Origin: Bacteriovoracaceae bacterium | GTDB lineage: Bacteria > Bdellovibrionota > Bacteriovoracia > Bacteriovoracales > Bacteriovoracaceae | Reading direction: 5' to 3' | Assembly: GCA_025210745.1 (NCBI GenBank) | Contig: JAOARC010000033.1 | Location: 1 to 38,516, forward strand | Length of the DNA: 38,516 bases | Shown here: in pieces, positions 15,790-24,008 of the stretch | Layout: each line of letters starts with the position of its first letter | How positions within the stretch are numbered: the first letter of the stretch is position 1 | Program-made: the position numbers and the translations under genes | The notes under the pieces: generated by a model | Database searches by the model: none | The model's input: only the letters and a program-made list of their open reading frames with translations | Told to the model about the DNA's origin: nothing

Positions 15790-17036
15790 TATTGAGCCGC
15801 TATTCTCATGAGTTGGCCACAAATCCATGCTCCGTATGTTCCAATAACATAACCTAAAACGGCCAATAATACGCCAACAGGAGCTAAGGAGTGATGGAAT
15901 ACACTTGCAACAACAGGAGCAGAAGCTGCACCTCCAACATTTGCTTGTGATCCAACGGCAATAAAAAACAAAGGAGCTTTTATAAGTTTTCCCACGATTA
16001 ACATTAATAAAGCATGAATAAACATCCAAATAAGTCCAATCAAAAAAGCTCCCGGCCACTTTAAAATTTCAAATACATTCATATGCATACCAATTGAAGC
16101 AATAAGAACATAAAGGAATATATTCGCCAATTTACTTGCACCATAGCCTTCTAGTTTTCTGGCCTTAGTAAATGATAAGGACACTCCTATCGTCGTAGCA
16201 ATGACTATCAACCAAAAAAACTTACTTGTTAAAGAAAACTTTGCAAGAGCAGGATAATTTACTTTTATAAAAGGAGCTATATTATCAGCAATAAAATGTG
16301 AAAAAGCTGTAACTCCAAATGCAATAGCACATATAATCATTAAGTTAGTCGTCGTTGGGATAGTTGACACTTTTTTAGAAAAGCTTTCCATTTTTTGCTT
16401 CAATTGTTCAATTGCCTTAGTATCAGCTCCTGTTTTATTATCAAACTCCCTTGCTTTTGGAGCTAAAAAAAGAAGGACTGCCATCCACATACTCGCAACT
16501 AAAACATCAATAACAACCATAATAGAAAATACTTTGTCCTCAACAGAAAAGACTTCTTTCATAGAAGCTTGATTGGCACCACCTCCTATCCAAGAACCTG
16601 CAACTGTTGTCATTCCTCTCCACAGCTCATTAACATCTAAGCCTTCAATGATATTAGGAAAAAGGTTTTTAACAATTAAAATCGCAATCGGACCTCCAAT
16701 AATAATACCAATACTTCCGGTTAAGAATATGATAATGGCTTTTGGCCCAAGTCTTAAAATACCTTTTAGATCAACGCTTAAAGTTAACAAAACAAGGCAT
16801 GCTGGCAACAGATATCTAGAAGCAACAAAATAGAGCTTTGAGTGATGTCCATCTATAACTCCAAATGTATTTAGAAAGCCTGGAATAAAATAACAAAGTA
16901 AAAGAGAAGGTATATATCGATAAAATTTCTGCCAAAATCCTCCTTTTAATTCACTGGTATAGAAGATGAGTCCTAAAACAGTAAATAAAATACCTAAAAT
17001 TATCGCATCATTTGTAAATAAAGCTGTATCTGTCAT
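15786..17036 (-). CDS. DUF819 family multi-spanning membrane protein
   Basis: A 416-residue inner-membrane protein with about 10-12 hydrophobic segments, of the DUF819 (COG5505, YjcL-like) family. Recognisable parts are LPACLVLLTLSVDLKGILRLGPKA, split over the third and fourth helices, the loop AGSWIGGGANQASMKEVF, and near the C terminus VGSQANVGGAASAPVVASVFH. The two Gly/Ala/Asn-rich loops resemble substrate re-entrant loops of secondary transporters. No substrate is established for the family as far as I know. A hydrophilic insert (EFDNKTGADTKAIEQLKQKMESF in two parts) lies mid-protein between the two halves. The ATG at 17036 is 23 bases from a divergent plus-strand ATG. The 3' end overlaps the protease gene by 4 bases. 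Confidence 0.85.
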   Translation of the reverse strand: MTDTALFTNDAIILGILFTVLGLIFYTSELKGGFWQKFYRYIPSLLLCYFIPGFLNTFGVIDGHHSKLYFVASRYLLPACLVLLTLSVDLKGILRLGPKAIIIFLTGSIGIIIGGPIAILIVKNLFPNIIEGLDVNELWRGMTTVAGSWIGGGANQASMKEVFSVEDKVFSIMVVIDVLVASMWMAVLLFLAPKAREFDNKTGADTKAIEQLKQKMESFSKKVSTIPTTTNLMIICAIAFGVTAFSHFIADNIAPFIKVNYPALAKFSLTSKFFWLIVIATTIGVSLSFTKARKLEGYGASKLANIFLYVLIASIGMHMNVFEILKWPGAFLIGLIWMFIHALLMLIVGKLIKAPLFFIAVGSQANVGGAASAPVVASVFHHSLAPVGVLLAVLGYVIGTYGAWICGQLMRIAAQY

Positions 17037-17059
17037 AAAAAAGCCTCTATGATATTTGT

Positions 17060-17575
17060 ATGAAATTATTATTTTATTTTACGTTAATCCTATCCTCTTT
17101 AGCAAATGCAAGTAAAATAGATCAAACATCTCGCATAATAAGGGGAATTATTACTCAAAAAAGCTCCAAAACAATAAATGTCAAAAACTGTACCTACAAC
17201 AAAGAAAAATGGGCGATGCTTCTTATTACAAAACAGAGCTTCAAAGAAACTTTAAAATTTAACAAAGGCTGTGATATTGAAGGTCAATATGTAACGAAAA
17301 TGGAACATTTTTTTAATGTACCTCTTAAAATTAGAAATAAAGAGTTTCAAAAAATAAAATTTGATTTAAAAATAGAGATAGAATTTAAAAATGACATGAT
17401 TTTAAAGCTTAGTTTTAAAAATGGTCAGCTTCATCGTCACAAAGATATTTTTCAGTTTAAAGGATCTCAATCTTTTATTATAGACCCCCTAAATCCAGAT
17501 AAAATTATAAAAAGAAACCTAGGGGGAAGTATTCATATTACTCATAACAAAGAAAAAAAGACATTTAAGATCTAG
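17060..17575 (+). CDS. Small exported hypothetical protein
   Basis: A 171-residue protein with an N-terminal signal peptide (residues 1-17, ending LANAS) and a basic, Lys-rich mature domain with two Cys (in KNCTYNK and NKGCDIEG) that could form one disulfide. Not recognised. No Shine-Dalgarno precedes the ATG, but TATGAT (17048-17053) is placed so that transcription would start at or next to the ATG, suggesting a leaderless transcript whose promoter overlaps the 5' end of the DUF819 gene. The -35 region is poor. The stop interlocks with the large convergent gene (CTAG, 4-base overlap). Confidence 0.65.
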   Translation: MKLLFYFTLILSSLANASKIDQTSRIIRGIITQKSSKTINVKNCTYNKEKWAMLLITKQSFKETLKFNKGCDIEGQYVTKMEHFFNVPLKIRNKEFQKIKFDLKIEIEFKNDMILKLSFKNGQLHRHKDIFQFKGSQSFIIDPLNPDKIIKRNLGGSIHITHNKEKKTFKI

Positions 17576-20500
17576 TTTTCTAATAATTTTTTTAAAGAAG
17601 ATTTTTTACTTTTATTTAACTTTTTTGATCTATCTAAGTCAACATCTTCATAAGTTGTCTTTTTCCTTTGAAAAAAACGGTCATAGTTTCTTTTATATGC
17701 CTTTGAAACTGCAGTAAATAAGTTATCATCAGGATCAGATTTTAAGTTTCTATCTTTTTTAGACGCATTTAGCATTCTATCAATTTCCTCTTGCCCCATA
17801 CCTGATGATTTATTTACCGAATCCATATTATCTTCATTAGAATGAGAAGAGCTATTACCAGAGCCAAACATATTAAAATCTATTGAAGCTTCTTCCTTTT
17901 TAGGCATAACAGTAGATCCATCTCCATAATCATTATCATCAGAATAAGTATTACTTGCAACTTGTTTTGGAGCTTCTTCATAATATTCTTCTTGTCCAAA
18001 AGCTGACTTAAAATAATCTCCTGTATCTCCTATATTTTCTCCTCCAACGCTTAAAGACCTTGACCCTAAAGGGTTACTAAAAGCATTTAGGTGATTTAAA
18101 TAAGCTTGCTCTCTAATCTTAGCTCGCTTATCTGATTTCGTAACTTTCTTATAATGTTTGTATTTTGCATACGCTTTTTTAGAGCGATCAATTGCTCCTT
18201 GAGCTGTTTTTAATGCCGAAAGTTCCGCCGAAGATAGTTTTTGTCCTCCAAGTTGTCCAGAGACAACGGCTGCATCAAAGTTATTTGACACTTGTCCTGT
18301 CTGAAAATTAATTCCGGCAAGCAGATCTCTTACAGGTTTTGAATAGGTTGCATTTATAGTATTAGACCCTGATGTCACATCTCCTGTCGCTGAATATAAA
18401 TTGCTACGTCCTTTCCAATCAGCTAAGTATCTGTCAAAAGCATCTCCATAACCAAGCCCACTTTGTAGAGTGGCCCACCCAACAATTCTCATACTATGAA
18501 GAACATTTGCAAAATATGTAGGTAACGAATGAACTGGATAGCTCATTTTCTTTTCTTGACTAACTGACGACCAAACAAAATGATGCTGATAAACATATTC
18601 AGCAAAATTCTCAATATCTTTTTGAGTTTCAAATAAATAACCAAAGCCATATGTATCAGCGTAACTTGAATTTGCTCCGCATTGCACTAAATCCTTACAG
18701 CCTGCATACTTTTTTATTCCTTCCAAAACTGCTTTTTTCATTGCCCCATTAAATTCTGCTGGCCGATAATTTCCTCTATCTGGTAAAAACTCTTGTAGAT
18801 ATTTTTTATCATAAAGCATATTTTTATAAACTCTTTCATAAGTAGATTCTCTCATTGCTTTTAAAGGTTTTGCTTGTTTTAACTTTTTAATTCCTCTTTG
18901 AAATCCTATATTAATTTTATCTACAAACTTTGAATCTAATGAATATTTTCCTGGATCAATAAAAAGAGGATATTTTACATCTAATAGATATCTTTGATCT
19001 CCTTGATATTTAATTTGATGAACACTCCTTATACATTGTCCAGAGTGACTCTTAATTGCACATATATTAGATTTACTAACAGATCCATTTACTGTAATTC
19101 CTCCAAGGCTTTCATCATCTCTTTTATACTCAACCCCACTATAATAACGATTTACAATCTTGTATTTATACGCACAGCTCTTTTTGTAAAATCCATCTTT
19201 TTTTCTTTTCTTTTTACACCACCATTCTTTGCTCTCTCCATTTTTTCCAACTTGTCTATATTCGGCCTTATCGACTATTTCAGGTTCAAAAGGACTCATA
19301 TAACTAGTTGTATAGGCTGCTACTAAAAGAGCTGAAGTAAAGGTAAGCTTCCAGGCCATAGCTAAAGATGTTATCCCCCCATCAGTCAATAGAGAAATTA
19401 TCCCTAAACCTATAATCCCTGTCGTTAAAAAAAGAACAACCTTAAACCAGCCAGTCATCTTTTTTAAAGTCACTTTATGTAAAAATGTTTCTTTATACTC
19501 ACCATCTTCCCACTGTTCCTGCGTTGTAAGTGTAGATAAATCTGTCATCACTTGTTCAATAGGACCAAACTCTGTAAATCTAGAAATATCAAGACTTGAC
19601 TGAGTTTCTAAAAAATCTAATAAAAACCTTTCATGACTTAAACCTGATGCCCCCTGATCTATATTGGCAACAGTGCTATCATCAACAGAACCTGAACCAC
19701 CATCAATATCACTAACAGCATTACTAATACTTGTTCCAACAAAACTAGAACATGCTCCTGAATTATAAAATTGAGTTTGTTCTTGATCAACATTTGCTAC
19801 ACCAAAAGCAGCAATACACTTACATCCTAGCTTTATATCATTTTGTTTTGTTGCTTTAATAAGAGCTGTTCGCTTTAATCTTAAAATTTGCGCGACATTA
19901 TGTGCTTTAGTAAAAATATTAGCACCATTTTCATCGATCCAATAATCTTGAGAACCTTTTGCTGAGTACAAATATTCAAATCCTCTTAAAACCATTTCTG
20001 CATTTCTATGAGCCGGACTCATTGCTTTCCATAGATCGTTATAAGTATTAAATTTACATTTTTTTGGATCTGAATATGTTTTTGAAGTAATAGGAACCAC
20101 ATTATATTTTTTTATATAACTATCGACATCCCAGTTTTCATTTTCGCCTATTGCTTCTTGTGAATACTGAGACTTTAAATTTGCAACCTCTTGTAAACAA
20201 GTTTCTTTTTGCCCAGAATTCATTTGATTACAAGCTGCTGTTTTATCTGCGATTTCTTTTAACTGCTGTGATGACAAATTGTTACCTTGCTCTACATCGA
20301 TAGCACAATTAACTCCAGGAACACATGTTGATTGATCTTGTGCATGAGCACTTGGAAAAAGTACTTCAAAAACTCTTTGAAAAATCATTGGTCTATTTAC
20401 TTTTACATGAGGTAAAATTAAAGGAGGTAGGCTCGGAATACAGCGATTATCTTCATCTTTATAGTACCCAGCACAGCAAAACTCTTTTTTGTTTGGATTC

Positions 20501-21546
20501 ACTTTGTGTCCAGCTTTCACACAAGATGTACACTTACTTTGGGCCTGACATTTTCCACTTTTACACTTATCTGAAGCACACTGCTCATTTGAGCTGCAGC
20601 TCATTCCTTCCTTTTTAAACTCCGAATCTAATCCTAAGCTTGAATAATTAACCGGTATGCATGAAATCCCTTTTTTATCAGGGTCCAAACACTGTGAATT
20701 AACAAATCCATCATTATGCTTTAGTCCACACTCTTGATTTTCACCAATCGGTTTAAAGCAGGTATAGCTTTGAGAACAAGTACCCTTTTCATCAAGAACA
20801 TCTATTTTATCGCATATCTTTGAATGACAATCACTATGAAACTTACATTCTTTTGCTGGAGCAAAGCCTTTATTATAATTTATTTTTCTTGGATCAACTC
20901 CTTTAACAAGACCCTTTGCACATTGAGCAACACCAATTTTATCTTTTTCATTTGCAAAATTTAAGGCATTTTTATTTGCAACTGTTATTATTTTTTCTAC
21001 AGTTCTTTCATAAACTTTTCTTATATACTTATATTGCTTACTTATATTTACTTTATTGCCATCATCATTCCTGATCTTAGTAGACGATTGCCCATCAAGC
21101 TTACAATCGTATTTTCCATTAAAAGATGTTTTAGGTGCCCCAGAAGTTCCTCTACATCCACTATCATTTTTAGGGTTAAATTTTTTATAAGAACAAAGGT
21201 TTCCATTATTTATATCGGAATTACTATTTATTCTATTTCTGTAGTATTTTCCAAGATTAATAAGCTCTTGAACTCGGCATTTGATTTCAATAATTCCAGC
21301 AGCAGTGACATGGCCAGCTAAATATATATCATCTACAAACTCCCATAAAAACTGCTGGTTCTCTTTTAAATGAGATTCGAACCTTATTGAAGATGTACCA
21401 TAGCTTGAAGTGTCGTTATATCTATCATCATAATATGCCAAAAAAGCGTCTTTTAAAACTTTTTGTGTCTGTTTATCAATTTTGTTTTTAGCAGCGAATA
21501 AGTTTGCCGATGCTAAATAAAGAATAATTAATAATAAAGACTTCAT
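17572..21546 (-). CDS. Very large exported/membrane Cys-rich protein of unknown function
   Basis: A 1324-residue protein, unrecognised. Order: signal peptide (about 1-18); N-terminal domain with scattered Cys; Cys-rich block (about 230-370) with spaced-Cys repeats such as CKFHSDCHSKIC and CSSNEQCASDKCKSGKC, like the small disulfide repeats of secreted animal and myxobacterial proteins; a second signal-like segment (VFEVLFPSAHAQDQ, about 395-410); a Gly/Ser/Asp-rich linker; one or two membrane spans (about 697-750; WFKVVLFLTTGIIGLGIISL and ALLVAAYTTSYM); another Cys-containing domain; and a low-complexity acidic then basic tail. The start is ATG at 21546: AAGGA lies 8 bases upstream, whereas the ATG at 21555 overlaps that Shine-Dalgarno. 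It is probably a cell-envelope or surface apparatus component; function inferred only from architecture. Confidence 0.78.
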   Translation of the reverse strand: MKSLLLIILYLASANLFAAKNKIDKQTQKVLKDAFLAYYDDRYNDTSSYGTSSIRFESHLKENQQFLWEFVDDIYLAGHVTAAGIIEIKCRVQELINLGKYYRNRINSNSDINNGNLCSYKKFNPKNDSGCRGTSGAPKTSFNGKYDCKLDGQSSTKIRNDDGNKVNISKQYKYIRKVYERTVEKIITVANKNALNFANEKDKIGVAQCAKGLVKGVDPRKINYNKGFAPAKECKFHSDCHSKICDKIDVLDEKGTCSQSYTCFKPIGENQECGLKHNDGFVNSQCLDPDKKGISCIPVNYSSLGLDSEFKKEGMSCSSNEQCASDKCKSGKCQAQSKCTSCVKAGHKVNPNKKEFCCAGYYKDEDNRCIPSLPPLILPHVKVNRPMIFQRVFEVLFPSAHAQDQSTCVPGVNCAIDVEQGNNLSSQQLKEIADKTAACNQMNSGQKETCLQEVANLKSQYSQEAIGENENWDVDSYIKKYNVVPITSKTYSDPKKCKFNTYNDLWKAMSPAHRNAEMVLRGFEYLYSAKGSQDYWIDENGANIFTKAHNVAQILRLKRTALIKATKQNDIKLGCKCIAAFGVANVDQEQTQFYNSGACSSFVGTSISNAVSDIDGGSGSVDDSTVANIDQGASGLSHERFLLDFLETQSSLDISRFTEFGPIEQVMTDLSTLTTQEQWEDGEYKETFLHKVTLKKMTGWFKVVLFLTTGIIGLGIISLLTDGGITSLAMAWKLTFTSALLVAAYTTSYMSPFEPEIVDKAEYRQVGKNGESKEWWCKKKRKKDGFYKKSCAYKYKIVNRYYSGVEYKRDDESLGGITVNGSVSKSNICAIKSHSGQCIRSVHQIKYQGDQRYLLDVKYPLFIDPGKYSLDSKFVDKINIGFQRGIKKLKQAKPLKAMRESTYERVYKNMLYDKKYLQEFLPDRGNYRPAEFNGAMKKAVLEGIKKYAGCKDLVQCGANSSYADTYGFGYLFETQKDIENFAEYVYQHHFVWSSVSQEKKMSYPVHSLPTYFANVLHSMRIVGWATLQSGLGYGDAFDRYLADWKGRSNLYSATGDVTSGSNTINATYSKPVRDLLAGINFQTGQVSNNFDAAVVSGQLGGQKLSSAELSALKTAQGAIDRSKKAYAKYKHYKKVTKSDKRAKIREQAYLNHLNAFSNPLGSRSLSVGGENIGDTGDYFKSAFGQEEYYEEAPKQVASNTYSDDNDYGDGSTVMPKKEEASIDFNMFGSGNSSSHSNEDNMDSVNKSSGMGQEEIDRMLNASKKDRNLKSDPDDNLFTAVSKAYKRNYDRFFQRKKTTYEDVDLDRSKKLNKSKKSSLKKLLEN

Positions 21547-21678
21547 ACACTCCATCCTTAAAAGAATATTTAATAACTAAATACAATTATACTTAATCTA
21601 TATCGGTTTTCTTAGAACTTTAATTAAATGACTGTTTTTATTGGTTTTTTACTCTTTTTTAGTGGCAAAAATTTATGC

Positions 21679-21705
21679 CAAAAAAAGGCCTTCAAAAGAA
21701 GGCCT
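21679..21705 (-). terminator. Rho-independent terminator after the basic exported protein gene
   Basis: On the minus strand AGGCCTTC and GAAGGCCT form an 8-bp stem with a 4-base loop, followed by a run of seven or eight Us (plus-strand As about 21680-21687). A second weaker hairpin (TGGCA/TGCCA, 21664-21680) lies just beyond. It ends the gene at 21717-22169 and insulates the large gene downstream. Confidence 0.85.
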
Positions 21706-21716
21706 CATATTATGAT

Positions 21717-22169
21717 TTAGTAGTTTTGATCTTCATCGTAAACTTCTTCAGAACCTTTTTTCCTATTTTTCCAAGCTCTTCTTCTACCTCTTCTTCTTTT
21801 TGCTCTTTTTAACTGTCGAATCCTACCTTTTCTTTCCTTGATTTTAGCTTTTCTATCATTAAATGTTCCCTGAATAGACTCTCTTTCATCCGCATACTTC
21901 TCATTTGCTTGCTCTGCACACTCTACTGTATTACATTTTTTTACTTCTTTTCTATTTCTTCTTTTAGCTTGTCTTATAGATCTTCTTTTAGACCTTCTTG
22001 CTTTTCTCATCTTCTTTCTTTGCTTTCGCATACGCTTTCTTTCACGCTTACCTGCTTGAGCTTTATTAACACCAATAGATAAGCCCTCAGTATCTGAGTA
22101 ATTTAAATTTAACATCATAGTTGGCAATACAAGTAATATTGCAAGCGATAATTTAAGTATAATTGACAT
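21717..22169 (-). CDS. Exported, extremely basic Arg/Lys-rich protein
   Basis: A 150-residue protein. A hydrophobic N terminus (about 2-20) and a candidate cleavage site after AQA (residue 39) suggest export. Residues 41-78 contain 25 Arg/Lys out of 38, followed by the short CNTVECAEQ with two Cys (a possible disulfide loop), another charged helical stretch ([20 protein letters not shown]), a second basic block ([11 protein letters not shown]) and an acidic tail ([10 protein letters not shown]). The composition resembles histone- or protamine-like nucleic-acid binders, but the export signal points to the envelope, where it could bind LPS, nucleic acid or peptidoglycan. It ends in its own terminator. 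I recognise no family, and function is not assigned. Confidence 0.72.
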   Translation of the reverse strand: MSIILKLSLAILLVLPTMMLNLNYSDTEGLSIGVNKAQAGKRERKRMRKQRKKMRKARRSKRRSIRQAKRRNRKEVKKCNTVECAEQANEKYADERESIQGTFNDRKAKIKERKGRIRQLKRAKRRRGRRRAWKNRKKGSEEVYDEDQNY

Positions 22170-22249
22170 AAACGCTCCTTAAAAATAAATCAATGTCTCT
22201 TATATTTTATCATACACTTAAAACCACTTAACCTAGGAAAATGTTTTCA

Positions 22250-22277
22250 TTTTCAAAGAAATTCAATAAGATATAAT
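22250..22277 (+). promoter_or_regulatory. Probable sigma-70 promoter of the ychJ-like/srkA-like pair
   Basis: A perfect TATAAT (22272-22277) with a weaker TTTTCA (22250-22255) 16 bases upstream. Transcription would begin near 22284, about 45 bases before the chosen start codon. Confidence 0.5.
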
Positions 22278-22328
22278 TCTCTAAATTTTATAAATAAGTG
22301 CCTCATTCATGTGGCAAAGGAAAATGCA

Positions 22329-22802
22329 TTGATAAATATATGTCCATGTGGCTCAAATAAAAATTACCAAGACTGCTGTGAAATCATTCACAATGATCAT
22401 TCAAAATGTGACAAACCTGAAACCCTAATGCGAGCAAGATATAGTGCATTTGTAAAAAATAAGGTTGAATTCATTGATCAAACTAACATTCCAGGAACAA
22501 AAGATTTTGATATCAATGATGCTAAAGTATGGGCCACTCAAAGTACTTGGGATCACCTAGAAGTTATTAATACCAGTGAAAACACTGTTGAGTTCAAAGC
22601 TTTTTATGCTGATGATAAAGGCAATAACCATATTCACCATGAAGTTGGTCACTTTAAAAAACAAGATGATCTTTGGTACTATACTGAAGGACAAATTGTA
22701 GGAACTGGACCAATCACAAGAACATCTCCTAAAGTGGGAAGAAATGATCCTTGTATTTGCGGCTCTGGTAAGAAGTTTAAAAAGTGTTGTGGTAAAAACT
22801 AG
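22329..22802 (+). CDS. YchJ-family SEC-C motif protein
   Basis: A 157-residue protein of the YchJ/UPF0225 family: N-terminal zinc-binding SEC-C motif ([13 protein letters not shown]), a central NTF2-like domain ([17 protein letters not shown] onward) and a second SEC-C motif at the C terminus ([15 protein letters not shown]). The biochemical role of the family is not established. The start is taken as TTG at 22329 because AAAGGA lies 7 bases upstream and the product then begins MINICPCGS, like family members; an in-frame GTG at 22311 would add six residues but lacks a Shine-Dalgarno. The stop abuts the ATG of the kinase gene, so the two are co-transcribed. Confidence 0.85.
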   Translation: MINICPCGSNKNYQDCCEIIHNDHSKCDKPETLMRARYSAFVKNKVEFIDQTNIPGTKDFDINDAKVWATQSTWDHLEVINTSENTVEFKAFYADDKGNNHIHHEVGHFKKQDDLWYYTEGQIVGTGPITRTSPKVGRNDPCICGSGKKFKKCCGKN

Positions 22803-23819
22803 ATGGGAAAAATCTGGGGATCGGATCAAACGGTTCATTTTTATAATTTAACTCCATCAGATGTACTAGATGCAATTGAAGAACTTGGTTTTAAAACCAC
22901 AGGACGAGTTATTCAATTAGCTTCTATGGAAAATAGAGTTTATGAAGTAGAAGTTGAGTCTGATTCAGATAATCCTAGTGATCATTTTCGCATTATGAAG
23001 TTTTATCGTCCAGGTAGATGGAATGAAAGCCAAATTAGACAAGAACACGAATTTATCTATGATCTTATTGAATTTGAAATAACAGCAATTGCCCCTCTAA
23101 AAATTAATGGTGATACCCTTTTTAAAAATAAAGATGATCTTTTTTATTGTATCTATAATAAACGAGGTGGAAGAGCTGCTGATGAATGGACAGATGACTT
23201 GCTTAAGCAGATGGGAAGACTAATAGCAAGAGTTCATAATATAGGAGCTACAAAAACTGCACCAGATAGACTTAGAATTGATATTGAAACATTTGGCAAA
23301 AACAATCTTGAGTATCTATTAAAATCAAATGTTCTACCTGCTGAATATAAAACAAACTATGAAGCTACTTGTAATCAAATTTTTACAATCGCAGCTCCTC
23401 TTTTTAATGGTATAAAGTATCAAAGAGTTCATGGTGATCTTCATCATGGAAATACTCTTATAAATGAACATCCCTTTTTAATCGACTTTGATGACATGTT
23501 AAATGGTCCTTGTGTCCAAGATATCTGGATGGTTACTCCAGGAAGGGATGAATATAGCATCAATCAAAGAAATATTTTAATTGATGCATATGAATCTATG
23601 CGTGAATTTAACTATAAAGAGCTTAAACTTATTGAGACATTAAGAGCTCTTCGAATGATTCATTTTTCTTCTTGGATCGCTCATAGAAAAGATGATGAAT
23701 CATTTAAAAGAGCCTTTCCAAATTTTGGCCATCATAGTTACTGGGAAAAAGAGATCTTTGATCTTAAAACGCAACTTAGTCATATACAGGATGATATTTC
23801 TTCTTTAAACTATTATTAA
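22803..23819 (+). CDS. srkA: SrkA/YihE-type stress response Ser/Thr kinase
   Basis: A 338-residue cytosolic kinase of the aminoglycoside-phosphotransferase-like fold. E. coli SrkA (328 residues) counters stress-induced programmed death (family knowledge). N-terminal FYNLTPSDVLDAIEELGF and NRVYEVEVE begin the small lobe; VHGDLHHGNTLI is the catalytic loop with the Asp base and Asn metal ligand; FLIDFDDMLNGPCVQDIWM carries the metal-binding Asp. IHFSSWIAHR and FGHHSYWEKEI in the C-terminal helices also match. It begins immediately after the ychJ-like stop with no independent Shine-Dalgarno, implying coupled translation. The 3' end is followed within 9 bases by a TPP riboswitch, so the symporter transcript may partly be read through from here. 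Confidence 0.92.
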   Translation: MGKIWGSDQTVHFYNLTPSDVLDAIEELGFKTTGRVIQLASMENRVYEVEVESDSDNPSDHFRIMKFYRPGRWNESQIRQEHEFIYDLIEFEITAIAPLKINGDTLFKNKDDLFYCIYNKRGGRAADEWTDDLLKQMGRLIARVHNIGATKTAPDRLRIDIETFGKNNLEYLLKSNVLPAEYKTNYEATCNQIFTIAAPLFNGIKYQRVHGDLHHGNTLINEHPFLIDFDDMLNGPCVQDIWMVTPGRDEYSINQRNILIDAYESMREFNYKELKLIETLRALRMIHFSSWIAHRKDDESFKRAFPNFGHHSYWEKEIFDLKTQLSHIQDDISSLNYY

Positions 23820-23827
23820 TATTAGAT

Positions 23828-24006
23828 AGTCAGGGGAGCCTACCTAGGCTGAGAACTTATACTATTTGTAAAAACTAATTATGGTAGGCGTAAACTTGAA
23901 GCCGTATTCTCATACTGCAAAAGTGAAACAACGACCCAGAATTATTTTTTACAACTGGTATTAAACCCTTACAACTTGAACTAGTTTGCACTAGCGTAAG
24001 GAGACT
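23828..24006 (+). promoter_or_regulatory. TPP (thi-box) riboswitch with a long P3 arm, upstream of a sodium:solute symporter
   Basis: Conserved parts are all present: GGGG (23833-23836), P2 AGCC/GGCT (23837-23840/23847-23850), CTGAGA (23849-23854), ACCC (23965-23968), AACTTGAA for consensus AACCTGAT (23973-23980), P5 CTAG/CTAG (23981-23984/23991-23994) and GCGTAAGG (23994-24001). P1 can form from AGTC (23828-23831) and GACT (24003-24006). P3 is extended: ATAC/GTAT (23859-23862/23958-23961) and TTGTAAAAA/TTTTTACAA (23866-23874/23946-23954), enclosing about 70 further bases. The Shine-Dalgarno AAGGAG (23998-24003) is inside the aptamer's 3' strand, so TPP binding should block translation. Confidence 0.93.
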
Positions 24007-24008
24007 TT

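Noticed and set aside
18994..19326. Plus-strand frames antisense to the large Cys-rich gene (also 20325-20618 and 21034-21321).
   Set aside because: No ribosome sites or recognisable motifs; they arise from the reverse complement of a strongly coding gene.
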